Source: Oreohelix idahoensis (lineage: Eukaryota > Mollusca > Gastropoda > Stylommatophora > Oreohelicidae). Taken from it: 64,000 bases of DNA. Position 1 is the first letter of the stretch. Every line of letters starts with the position of its first letter. The stretch is from assembly GCA_024509875.1 (NCBI GenBank), contig JAMPIV010000277.1:162001-226000 (forward strand), in the 5' to 3' direction. The translations under genes and the position numbers were made by a program. Below the pieces are notes generated by a model. It made no database searches, was not told the DNA's origin, and saw only the letters and a program-made list of their open reading frames with translations. Positions 22,904 through 33,892 of the stretch are shown piece by piece.

Positions 22904-24194
22904 GCATGAGGTTATTAACCTCATCATGTTAAACAAATTGCTACACTAACCGGCGCTGCCCTGGCAAAATTTAAAAATTAAAAACCTACCCACCAAACAA
23001 ATATTTATAGAATGTGTGATTCCTAAATACACACATTACGATTCTCGCTGGTGCTACATAGTTCGTGCACTGTGCTAAGATCCTCCTCGTGTAATTTAAG
23101 AGAAAGAGATCGTAGCACTGATGAAGTTGTCCATGAGCAATGAAGATAGTCCTTAAAGCCAAAACCAAACAAATATAGCAGTGGTTTACGTTCCTCAGTC
23201 GTCTTGTTACACCAGTAAGTCACCAAGAAATTCAAAATAAACTTTCTACTGCTCCGTCTGCGAATTATTATTTAACTAGCAATAACCCGTTAAACTTGGT
23301 GGGTTTTTAATTATAGTGTGCTGTTTCCGTTCCCGGATGAGCAGATAGAAGTACATTCTTACAGTGTTTTTGGTTTCTTTCCATTATACAGTGTAATCAA
23401 ACTGTTCATGAACACCGTCATTTGAAGGCTTTTCTTTGTTGATTGTAACTATTTTCGGGAGAGTATATATAATGGAAACAATACAATCTTTCAACAGGGT
23501 TGCATTCCTCAGCGGTGACCAACGTACACACGGCGAGAATTATGTTATTTTAGATTCAATTTAAAAGTTCTTTGATGACAATATTTCGTGTGAAAGTGCG
23601 TGGATTGTGTTCCCTGATAATAAGTGGTTTTAACTAAAACTTTCATGTTTTCATGATTTGTACATCGGGTGAGGGCTCATGCACACCAATTTTTACGCAC
23701 TTTTTCTTTGTCGAGCGCTACTAATTTCGTGAAAGAATAAACAAAACAAATAAATAAAACCAAAGTATGTGTTTTATATAACACCCACGCAGCGCAAGTT
23801 GCACACTGAGCGTTGTGCACTTTATTTTCTGGCGCGAGTTACTATTTTGAGTTAGACCGACCGACGTAACATACATCGTTAATTATGTTAGTTGGGATGG
23901 GATAGTTGAGATGGAGAATCGACTTGAGCGACTAAATCGGCTATTTTACTGCAAATGTAACGAACTCCATTCTTTATTCATACTCATCCGGATTACATAT
24001 AGCGATAAATTGCGACGAAAAATCAAATGCAATTGTTAGTGATGGAAAAGCATGCACGCTGTTTCAATAGGCACGCTAATTTAGTTCTCATCCTGAAAAT
24101 GCACCATGAAACAAGATTGTAGATTTGGTGGGAAATGATCGAATTTATGTGACTGCGGGATATGGCGTGATTGTCTTTCTTCCTCTGCAGTCTT
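22904..24194. other. Spacer containing SINE copy 2
   Basis: Apart from the SINE 3' half (22955-23180), this is AT-rich sequence without recognisable genes. It ends in a CTTCTTCTTCTTC run that forms the tail of LINE B on the other strand. Confidence 0.45.
22955..23180 (+). mobile_element. SINE-like repeat, copy 2 (3' half)
   Basis: GCTGCCCTGGCAAAA, ATTTATAGAATGTGTGATTC, TTCGTGCACTGTGCTAAGAT and GAAGATAGTCCTTAAAG align with 17525-17755 and, inverted, with 52630-52835. The head is missing. Confidence 0.75.
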
Positions 24195-25575
24195 TTTTCT
24201 TCTTCTTCTTTGATCCTTAGCCGCCGACTATCAAAGCAGTCAGTGGCCATCACGCCTGGTGGCGTTTAGTAGGGCAGCAACAAACGGCTTCCGCTTTGGT
24301 CGGTTGGCGGCCATCCTTCGTGCAGTGCTCCAGTTGTGGTTCATTCTTTGCATCTCAGCCTCCACAGTTCTCCGCCAGGTTGTTTTTGGTCGGCCTCTCT
24401 TTCGCTTTCCTTCAGGGGTCCATAGCATAGCTATTCTTGTGATGGCATCGTGGTCTCTTCTGAGGACGTGGCCAACCCAATTCCAGCGTCTGCTAGCTAT
24501 GATGGAGTGCATGTCCTCTTGGTTACTCCGAGTAAGTAGTTCTTGGTTAGAGCTAGTATTCGGCCAAACGATTCACAAGAATTTTCCATAGGCAGATTGT
24601 GTGAAAGTAAGACAGTTTTGGTATTTCCTTCTGTTCCTCTCCTGCATTCCGCACCACAGAGAAGCATAGAAAGTACACAGCTCTCATATAATCTCAATTT
24701 GGTGTTTGTGCTTTACTGGAAAGGCTTCCAGAAGTTGTTGAGACTAGCAGAGGCTGTTCTCGCTTTATTCATTCTGTTGTTGATGTCTTTGCTTGTTCCG
24801 CCGTCTGGTGTTACTATGCATCCTGGGTAAGTAAATGTGTCCGTCTGCTCCAGCTTCTGGTTCTTTATTGTTATGGGCTCAGGACTGCCCACATTTAGTG
24901 TCATGACCTCTGTCTTCTTTAGACTGATGTTCAGACCCACCTGCTGGTTATACTTTTTCAGTCAATCTGTTATTTTATTGGATGTATTGATGTGAATGTG
25001 CGAGTAATGCAATGTCATCTGCATATTCCAGATCTTCCAGTGTAGAAAACGTTGTCCATCTAATTCCTCTTGGACTGCCCTCTGTTGTCTGACACATCAC
25101 CCAGTCTATGACTGTCAAAAGTAAAGTTGTTGATAAAGGGTATCCCTGTCGTACTCCTGTCTTCACCACAAAAGTTAGATTGCTCACCCCAACACTGCAT
25201 GTAAAGTTAGCATAGAGGCTTTTTATGATGGAAGCAATGCAGCTGGGAATTCCATAAGCCATCAGTATTTTACATAGGCTGTTCCTGTGTATGCTGTTAA
25301 AAGCCTTTTCAAAATCAACAAAGTTAATGTATAGGTGTCTCTGCTATTCCGAACACTGCTCTATGATGTTCCTGAGGGTGAATACATGATCTGCACATCT
25401 TCTGTTCTTTCTAAAACCCGCTTGCTCTTTCCTCAGTTTATGGTCAACTGCTTTTGAAATTCTCTGGATAATTATCATGTCTAGTATTTTACTGGGAACT
25501 GAGAGGAGAGTAATTCCTCTCCAGCTGTTGCAGTCTGCAAGGTATCCCTTCTTTGGCAATTTTATAATTATTTCT
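24195..25575 (-). pseudogene. LINE B, piece 1: RT core and C-terminus
   Basis: Minus-strand frames encode, in order, LPKKGYLADCNSWRGITLLS, EQAGFRKNRRCADHVFTLR, VKTGVRQGYPLST, LEYADDIALLAHSH (catalytic YADD), thumb residues (GLNISLKKTEVMTLN), then WNWVGHVLRRDHDAITRIAM and KRKRGRPKTTWRR. This is the RT and C-terminal region of an RTE-like non-LTR element. The 3' tail on this strand is (GAA)n near 24190-24210. Several frame shifts separate the pieces, so it is dead. Its 5' continuation was pushed away by LINE A and resumes at 36817. Confidence 0.9.
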
Positions 25576-26912
25576 TAACGCCACTTTATTGGTGTTGTAT
25601 CTATTTTCCATAAGGGAGAAGAAAATGGCATGGAAACAATGCTTAGGAGATAAAAACACAACAGGACAAATGGAGAAATATAGAGAATATGTGACACTCA
25701 GAACAGAAGCAAAGAACAAGGTGCTAGCAGCAAAACAGAAGTCATGGGAAGAATTTGGAGAAAAGCTAGAAAAAGATGCGCAAGAAAACCAGAAATTGTT
25801 CTATAAGACCCTAAAGAACATGAGGAAGGAAAAACAATGCCCTCTCAAATTTATAAAGGACAAGCAAGGCAAATTGCTTACTGCCCCGAAGGAAGTAATG
25901 GAAAGATGGAAAGAATATTTCTCAGAACTCCTGGATGGTGAGCATGGTGAAGCATCAGAAATGATAACTACTAGCACAGAAGAAAAAACCAATGATGGTA
26001 AAGATTACATAAAGATGGAAGAACTGAAGGCAGCACGGGAGAAAATCAAGATGGGCAAAGCAGCAGGCCATGATGGTATAACACCAGAAATGTTTAAGTA
26101 CATGGGAGCATCAGGCGACCAATTACTCTTAAGGGTCCTACAGGCAACGTGGTGCAACAAGACCATACCAAAGGATTGGGAGATTGCCATCTTAACACCA
26201 ATTTCAAAAAGGGTGACAATCGACAATGTAGAAACCATAGAGGCATATCCCTTCTCAGTGTCCCTGGTTAAATCTACTCTAAAATCCTAGAGCAGAAACT
26301 CCAACGCCTAGCTGAGACACAATTGGATGAGGTCCAGTGTGGATTGCGAGCAAACTGAAGTTCTCAAGACCTAATCTTCACACTCAGACAGCTTAGTGAA
26401 AAGGCCCTTGAATATAAGAGTGAGATCCATCTTTGTTTCATAGATCTGGAAAAGGCGTTTGACAGGGTCCCCTGGAGCAAACGTTGGGACTGTTTGGCAA
26501 GGAAGAACATTCCAGCACCTCTGATTCATGCTATACAGAGCTTCTACAAGTCTTGCAGAAATTATGTGAGGACAGCAAACCATGTCAGAGGAATTCAGAA
26601 CCACCACTGGTGTACGACAAGGTGATATCCTGTCACCTTATCTTTTCATACTCCTCATGGACGATGTCACCAAGGCATGTAAGGAGAGAACAAGAAAGTA
26701 TTCAGTGGGGTACTGGAAGATGAGACAGGTCTATATTTCAGAGCTGGCATTTGCTGATGATGTTGCCCTGATTGCTAAATCAGAGGCACATCTCCAATCC
26801 AACCTGCAAGTCTGGAAGGAAGAGCTGGAGAAGAAAGGAGTGGTCATAAGCAGCTCTAAAACAAAATCCATGGTGATATCATGAGAAAAAGAAGACATCA
26901 GATTAAGCTGGG
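25576..26912 (+). pseudogene. LINE A copy 2, left piece: RT domain
   Basis: Encodes the region before the RT palm (KYREYVTLRTEAKNKVLAAK, CPLKFIKDKQGKLLT, RWKEYFSELL), then KIKMGKAAGHDGITPEMFKY, IHLCFIDLEKAFDRVPW, TTGVRQGDILSPYLFILLMD, LAFADDVALIAKSEAH (catalytic FADD) and SSSKTKSMVIS. There is a frame shift near 26280, a stop near 26356 and a stop at 26882-26884. The 5' end is truncated and lies inside LINE B at about 25576. Gypsy-2 interrupts it at CTGGG (26908-26912); the rest is at 36182-36816. Confidence 0.9.
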
Positions 26913-28947
26913 TGTAGTGGTGTTTGATGGTATTGTATGATGGTGATATTACTAAATGTAATGTATGAGGCCAGCTGTGAAGGCTCCTGAGATAAAATGT
27001 AGTTGAGAATTGTCAGAAGGCCTTTCTTGCTACCACTACGACCTCACACTTAATTAATTTTTTTTTTTTTTATGAATGTGGCTACGTAAAGTGTCTAGGG
27101 TTATGATATGTAGTGTGGTGTAATAGGTTATAGATATACCCACAGATATTTAACAAAACTAATAATATTTAACAAATATTACAACACACTGAACTAACTC
27201 AATAGTGTAAAATTTTTTGATAGAATTATATTACATTTATTTTGTTCTGGATCAATTTTTTAGGTTGACCAGAACTTAAAAGGATTTAGAGATTATGAAA
27301 AGAAATGCATGGAATATTATATCATAAATGCAATAGTGTACATATATATGTACTATACTAGTTAGTTTTATTAAAATGTTCTAGTAGTCATCTACTTGGG
27401 AGGATAGTTAATGTTTGTGCTGTTGGGGTGGCCTCATCACACCTGTCTATATTGACTACACAGTGTCCAGAAAATGGTGGGAATTTTTATGGGGTTATTA
27501 GTAACTAAACGGTGTTGGTGAATGTCCAGCAGACCAGAGGCTCACTCATCTTGTAGTTGTAGCTCTGGTGCTGAAATCTTGTGGTCCCACCTCTCCGTGC
27601 TGGCGGGCAATAATGGTGGTCTCTGTCACAAGTACTGCACAGATACACTCGAGTAAAGTCACCAACTGAATAGACACTGCTTGGTTGACAACAGAAACTC
27701 ACAGCTCTGCAATCAAAGTATGGGCCATGTGTCAAAATCTATTCTCTACCCACGTCTGGACACAACACTGACACAACAACCACATCATACAGACAGGTCA
27801 GATCTCTCTGACCAAACAGCACATTTACCATGGTGGGTTTACATCAGATAGATCCTCCCAGACTATAGATTCTGAAAAATATTTATTAGTTGTCTGCCCT
27901 AAAAGAGGATAGGTAATATGTTTCATTATTCTCAACACTTGATCTGTCTTGCCTAACCCTTGCTGGAGTTTATGTACATTGTTGGTCCCTAGACCCTGAC
28001 TTGGGCGGGGGGTCTAGAGCAAATCCCTACTTGTTTGTAAGGCTAGATTTCGATATGGCAGTATCAAATCACTCGAACATGAAACAATATTCAAAATATA
28101 TAAGGAAATAATTTCAATCTTACCAGATTATGAATAAATAACACAGAATTGCTAGCAAAACTCAGCTGAGCTGCTGGCTATAGTATGGCGTCCCTAAACT
28201 TCTTACACTTTCTTTCATATGGAAATCACCACACTTTAAAATCTGTGTCTATCACTGAACAACTATTGAAGAATGGCCCCACTTTCGCGTCTGAGCGCTA
28301 ATGATATGATTGTCTGTGGCCAATCACTGCCTAGGTTTATTTGAATTTCAAATTTCCTACCATAAAGTCATTTCAGTCATGCTTCAGTCAAGTATGGATG
28401 TTTATCTGTTAGTCTGTCCGTCTCTACTTGTGTTTCTACAAAATGTACTTGATTTTTGAACCAACCTTTCTCTCCCCTCCAAAAATTTTGTCGTTAAAAG
28501 TTATTTTTAGACACAGCCACCACAATATCCCCTCTCCTCCATACCAAGTAGATTTGAACACCTGCGTCTCGAGGTCGTGTTTTTTTTGTGCAAAATAGCG
28601 ACACTTTTAGATTCAATACAGTCTGTCGATGATGTAAACTACACTGTCTTTTGTCATTATCTTCAATATTATCTATCCGTCTGTAAAATTAAGAACATAT
28701 TAGTTCACTGCTCAGAATAGGCCATCCGGCCAACTAATTTTTATATTCCTAACATTAATATTAAGAAAAAAAAGTACTTTTTAATTTTTGTAATATTCCT
28801 AACATCTGCGTTTAGCCGCTGAATTCAAATCAAGGGCTTGGTATCGCAAAAGCGTCCAATAAATGACTGTGGCGTAACATATCTATGGTCCCTTCTGTCG
28901 AGTTGCTTACTTTTTATGTCAACTTGGGAAACGTGACTTTTCTCCGT

Positions 28948-28985
<38 letters not shown>

Positions 28986-29206
28986 TGCGTCTCCTTAGCC
29001 TTTCTAGTCTCACGCAATCTTTCCAGTCATATTTTTCCTTTTTGATCCTCCGTTCCCCTCCTGTCTAGCAAGTCAATTTTTATGGAGGGTGATGACCCGC
29101 GGTCTAGGCGATCATGTACATCAGCAGCCTACGCATTATGTTTTTTTATCCTTATATGTTATCCTTGGAGGTATTTTACCGTTGTATCTCTGTCAATTTC
29201 ACTACA
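26913..29206 (-). repeat. Gypsy-2 left (3') LTR
   Basis: 2294 bp, nearly identical to 33893-36181. It contains a run of 34 C (28949-28982), which is a G-run on the coding strand, and a T-run near 27059-27070. The blocks around AGCTGTGAAGGCTCCTGAGATAAAA and GCAAAACTCAGCTGAGCTGCTGGCT are shared with the Gypsy-1 LTR. Confidence 0.96.
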
Positions 29207-29219
29207 CATCTCCCCACTT
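29207..29219 (-). promoter_or_regulatory. Gypsy-2 polypurine tract
   Basis: The minus strand reads AAGTGGGGAGATG directly upstream of the 3' LTR, matching the Gypsy-1 tract at 7244-7256. Confidence 0.78.
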
Positions 29220-29293
29220 GAAAACATGCCTATGGCAAGTTCCAAAACCAGCGATACACATAGGTAAAATTACTCCTCACGTCTGCCACTACT

Positions 29294-32117
29294 CTAATTT
29301 TGATCACAGGGGTGCCGACTGAGGAAATCTGCACCGACATTCAATTTGCCTGGGATATATTGGATACTAAACTGATAAGGTTGAAGCAACAAAGACCACC
29401 TCAGCAATCTTGCGTTTTCATGCTTAGCCTGAGACAAGAACACGAGAGGCTGATGGTCCGTCTCCACCACAAAAGTCCTACCATACAGATAGATTTGAAA
29501 CTTCTTTATTGCCCAGATTAATGCTAAACATTCTTTTTCGCTTGTGGAGTATCCTTGTTCCGCCTTATTCAATTTGCGGCTTGCATAAGCGACTGGTTTC
29601 AGTTCCCCATCAGGTGAAGATGATCTTTGCAACAAAGCCCCTCCGAGTCCTACATTACTTGCATCGGTTCTTAAGACAAAGTCCTGTGTCAAATCAGGCA
29701 GTTTGAGAATAGGCTTGCTAGTGAGTTTTTTCCTTTAACTCTTGGAACGCTAGTTCACATTGTGCAGTCCAAATAATTTTATCTGGAAGTCCCTTGCGAG
29801 TCAGATCAGTCAGAGGAGCACAAATAGCGTTAAAATTCTTGATGTATTTCTGATAAAATCCGCATAACGACACAAATGATCGCACGTCCTTTTTTGTTTG
29901 CGGCCTAGGTGCTCTCTGCAGTTTTTTTTCCAAATTCTTAGGATCAGGGGTCATATTACCCTGATATACAGTGTGTCCCAAGAATTCCAACTCTTTGCAT
30001 CCAATACAACATTTTGTTGGCCTAGCAGTTAAGTTCGCCTCCCGAAGTCTATCAAACAACATCTCCAGAGCTTCAATGTGTTCTTCAAATGTCTCGGTGG
30101 CGACGAGAATATCATCCATGAAATTCGTGATACATGGGTTATTCAGGGGATCCAACAATTTGCGCATCATCCTTGAAAACACACTCGGAGCATTTTTCAG
30201 TCCGAATGGTAGCATATTGAATTCATAATGTCCATCCGAAGTGCTAAAAGCCAAATAAGGTCTCACTTCAGGCTTCACTGGGATCTGGTAATAGCCTTTA
30301 CTAAGATCCACCTTTGAAAAGTATTTTGCCTTGTTCAGTCTGGCAAATAACTGTTTTGTGTCTGGTAATGGATCCACTTGTCCTTCTGTGACAGCATTCA
30401 GTTTCCTGTAATCTATGCACAATCTGTGTTCCCCAGACGGTTTTCTCAACAAAACGACACTAGAACTAAAAGATGATTCACTGTGCGAAATAATCCCCTC
30501 CTTCAACAAATACTCTATTTCTTCCTTCAATGCCTTCTCCTTCGCGAACGGAATAGAATAGGCTCTCATACAGATTGGGTTTGAGTCTACCAGTTTCATG
30601 TCATACTGTAGCAAATTTGTATGGCCTGGTTTATCTGTTAATACATCTGTATGTTCCTCCAGAACCTGTTGAACTCTCTCCCTCTGGTTTTTAGTCAGGT
30701 GCTTACTGACTTTTACCTGTGCTGCTGTTTCACAAGGATGTAATGGGTATTCATGTGAGGTGAGTGGTTCTTTTTGCATCTGGGTTGCAATAGCCAAGGT
30801 CAATAAGGGGGTGCTTTCCTGGAGTGGTCTGTCCAGATACTTCTTTAACAGGTTTACATGATAAACTTTTTCCTTCCCCTTTTTGTCAATTTTATAGTTT
30901 GTTCTAGACACCTTCTCTAGAACCGTATATGGACCTTGCCAACCAATTTGTAATTTATTCTGGCTTCCCGGTAGTAGAAGCAGCACCTTCTCTCCGACTG
31001 CCAGTTCCCTGTCCTTTGCCTTCCTATTAAAATATGCTGCATGTTTCTTCCTGGCTTGTTTCAAATTATCATTTGCCAGTTTCCATCCAGCTTTCAAACG
31101 ATTGGTCAGTTCGTTCACATATTGATAAGATGAGGTAACAGTCTCTTCCGCCTTCTCATCTGTCCAGGTCCTTAATAAAGCCTCTAATGGACCTTTTATT
31201 GGCCTCCCAAATAGCAGAGTTGCGGGAGCCATCCCGGTTGAACTATGTGGTACCTCCCGGTACGCAAACAATGCGGCGGGCAGGAATTGATCCCACAGAT
31301 CCGGTTTTTCGTGTGCCAGCTTTCTCAGGATAGAAATGAGAGTCCCGTTGAACCTCTCTACCTGGCCGTTCCCTTGTGGATGGTACGGACTACAATGAAA
31401 GTGCCTGGCTTGAAATAGCTTAAAAACTTCTTCCGTTAGTTTCCCCTTGAACTGAGAACCATTATCCGTCAAGATTTGATGCGGGAATCCTAATCGGGTA
31501 AATATTGTAAGTAGTGCCTCTGCTACATGTTTTGAATCAATTGATGGCAGGGCTACCGCCTCTCCCCACATAGAACAAGTGTCCACCAGAGTAAGGATGT
31601 AACTGTTCCTCCTCTTGGTCCGAGTGAGAGGTCCTACAATATCCACTGCAACCCTCTCAAAAGGTGTTCCCACTATGGGCATTTCCCCTAGGGTTGCAGG
31701 AGCAGTCCAGTGCTTTGGAGCTACCCTCTGACATTCTGGGCAGGATTTGACATATCTTTTTATATCCTCCGTTATCCCTGGCCAGAAGTAATGACAAGCT
31801 ATACGCTGTCCTGTGGCGCTGATCCCCATGTGACCACTGAAGGGAATCGCATGCCCGAGTTCCATCACTTTATCTCTATATGAAGTGGGAAGAACCAGCT
31901 GGTTGTGACCATTTGTTCCAGTTCCGGCCTTCCTGTATAAGAGTTTGTTCTTCATGAAATATTCCCCCTTGCTCGGAGGTGTGTGGCATTTGGGCAATTT
32001 TTTTAAAACAGGGCTTGAGTGTCCTATCCTCAGCCTGCGCCTTCCTCATCTCCTCTGGATGAGCATTTATAGGTTCACCTTCTTCCTCCTTCTTCTGTGA
32101 CCTGGTCTGCACTGTCG
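29294..32117 (-). pseudogene. pol: Gypsy-2 pol: integrase, RT, RNase H
   Basis: The domain order is integrase (HHCC with CPEC; VAVDIVGP, ILTDNGS, NGQVERF as D,D35E; GPYTV), then RT (CIDYRKLN, KVDLSKGYYQIP, LPFGLKNAPSVF, FMDD catalytic box), then RNase H (LRTDASNVGLGGALLQ, TSEKECLALIWAI, ETDHQPL). Integrase before RT is the Gmr1-type order. Only two frame breaks exist: in a 7-T run (31998-32004) between protease and integrase, and in a 6-T run (29726-29731) between RT and RNase H. With LTRs this similar, both may be sequencing or assembly indels, so I call it a pseudogene only provisionally. Confidence 0.9.
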
Positions 32118-33624
32118 CCATGATCACAGGTTTCTCGGGATTCCCCAAGAAGACGTATCTACACCCCAATATCAGAGGGTAGATTGGTTCATCTATCACT
32201 GCTGCTCTGATTTCTCCTTCCACATAGCGAGTTTTCACCGTTATCCTTGCGATGGGAAGTGTCATGAGTGGTATGTCCTTAGTCGCCCCTTGTATTTCCA
32301 CTGTTTCTGTGGTATACTGACTTGGGTCCACTAGGCTAGACTTCACAACTGAATCATAATCCAAACCTGTATCATAAAGGCACCTTATGGTGACCCCATT
32401 ACAAATAACATCCTCACAAACTGGGGGGTGATAAGGTTCCCGTTGTCCATTAGGATTACCCTTTAATCTTCGCGTCCCCGACTTCATTGCAGCAATGTTT
32501 GAAGGTTTCCTTCTACAAAATTCGGTGTTATGGTTATCCTTCTTGCACCATTTACACCATCTTTTTCCTTGGTTCAACGGTTTTCTTTCATTGAACTTTT
32601 GGTCATTGAACTGTGAGTTTCTGTCGCGATAGTCATTTCTTGGCCGCTCAAAGTTTGTCCTACCTTTATTTCCCTGCTCTCTATTATCAAATTTATTAAA
32701 TTGCTGTGGAGCTTTAAAATTGTCTATGTGCTTCTTCTTAGCACCACTTACCTCTGCCTGGGCTGCCTGATACCTCTCAGCAACATTTAAAATTTCCCCC
32801 AACTTCTCTGCACCTTGTTCCATGAGAAATTTTCTCATGTCTGGAGCCATGGACTCTCTCAATTGCTCAATCATGATCATTTCTTTAAGATCTTGGGTCT
32901 TCCCCAGAGCCGTCCATTTCTCCAAATAGGTTTCTAGTCTAGCAGAGAATTGGTGGTATGTCTCCCCAGACAACAGTTTGGCATTTCTAAATTTCTTACG
33001 ATAAAATTCACCATTCTTCTCGTACCTTAATAACAAAGCCTGCTTTAACATGTCATAATTGTCTTGGTCTTCCCTGTTCATTTTGGCAAATACTTCATAA
33101 GAAGTACCTCTCAATCCCTGTGATAGCTTTAAGCTCCACCTCTCTCTCTCTAACCCATATGTAGTAGCTAATAACTCAAAACGTCCTAGGTACCCCTCTA
33201 TGTCATCGTCTTTTTCAACAAAATGGTCTAAATGAAACCCCATAGCTGAGTTTGAGGCTCCCAGACTAGGCGTAGCATCTGAGGCAAAAGGGCTGGCACC
33301 ATTTTCAGGAGCCGGGCCTTGTAATTCCAGCTCCCTTAGTCGTAATTCGTGCTCCCTTTGCAACCTTCTATCTTCTGCCTCCCTTTCGGCAGTCAATCTT
33401 TTTTCTTCTGCCTCCCTTTGCTGTCGTTTTTCTTCTGCCTCAATCTGCAGCCTCTTAATTTCTCTATCAGCCTCTAACCTCTTCTCTTCAGCTAACCTCC
33501 TTTCTTCCCGTTCAATATATTTATCACATTCAGCCGTTACGTATTGAATTAAAATTTGACCATCCATTCCCATCTCCTTCGCGGTGAGCACAGCAGCTGA
33601 TCTAAATTTTGCCAGCTCCGCCAT
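32118..33624 (-). CDS. gag: Gypsy-2 Gag with protease
   Basis: The start is the ATG at 33624 (MAELAKFRSAAVLTAKEMG); an upstream in-frame Met lies in the leader and is less likely. Order: N-terminal helical region; long Glu/Arg coiled coil (REERRLAEEKRLEADREIK); SCAN-like capsid (KKFRNAKLLSGETYHQFSAR, LKEMIMIEQLRESMAPDM); Arg/Asn-rich basic linker; CCHC knuckle (CKWCKKDNHNTEFC); retropepsin (IRCLYDTGLDYDS, catalytic DTG). In the element Gag packages RNA and the protease would mature the polyprotein. The frame is open through all of these domains and breaks only at the T-run at 31998-32004. Gag and pol appear to share one frame. Confidence 0.9.
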
Positions 33625-33867
33625 ACTTTTTAGACAATATAATAATATACAAGCTAAATCTCTAACCCGTAAATACACTAAGTACTTCTTATGACTATAG
33701 TCTAACTAATTCTAACTAACCAGTTAACTAATTAATTATTACTGGCTGTGAAGATTCACCAACTTTTATCTGCAGGGACACTTTTAATGTTAAAGGGAAT
33801 TTTACAATTTATTTCCCTACTTTTATTTCTCCCACCAGGAGATCCTAATATTACTGTTGGGCTAATT

Positions 33868-33892
33868 ATCCCCTGGACAAGACCCCAATATA
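33868..33892 (-). promoter_or_regulatory. Gypsy-2 putative primer-binding site
   Basis: The minus strand just inside the 5' LTR reads TATAT then TGGGGTCTTGTCCAGGGG. It begins with TGG and is conserved with Gypsy-1. The tRNA is not identified. Confidence 0.5.

Noticed and set aside
28825..29013. 62-codon frame with a Gly run, present in both Gypsy-2 LTRs (also 35801-35989)
   Set aside because: Caused by the 34 C run in the LTR. Duplication reflects the LTR pair, not a gene family.
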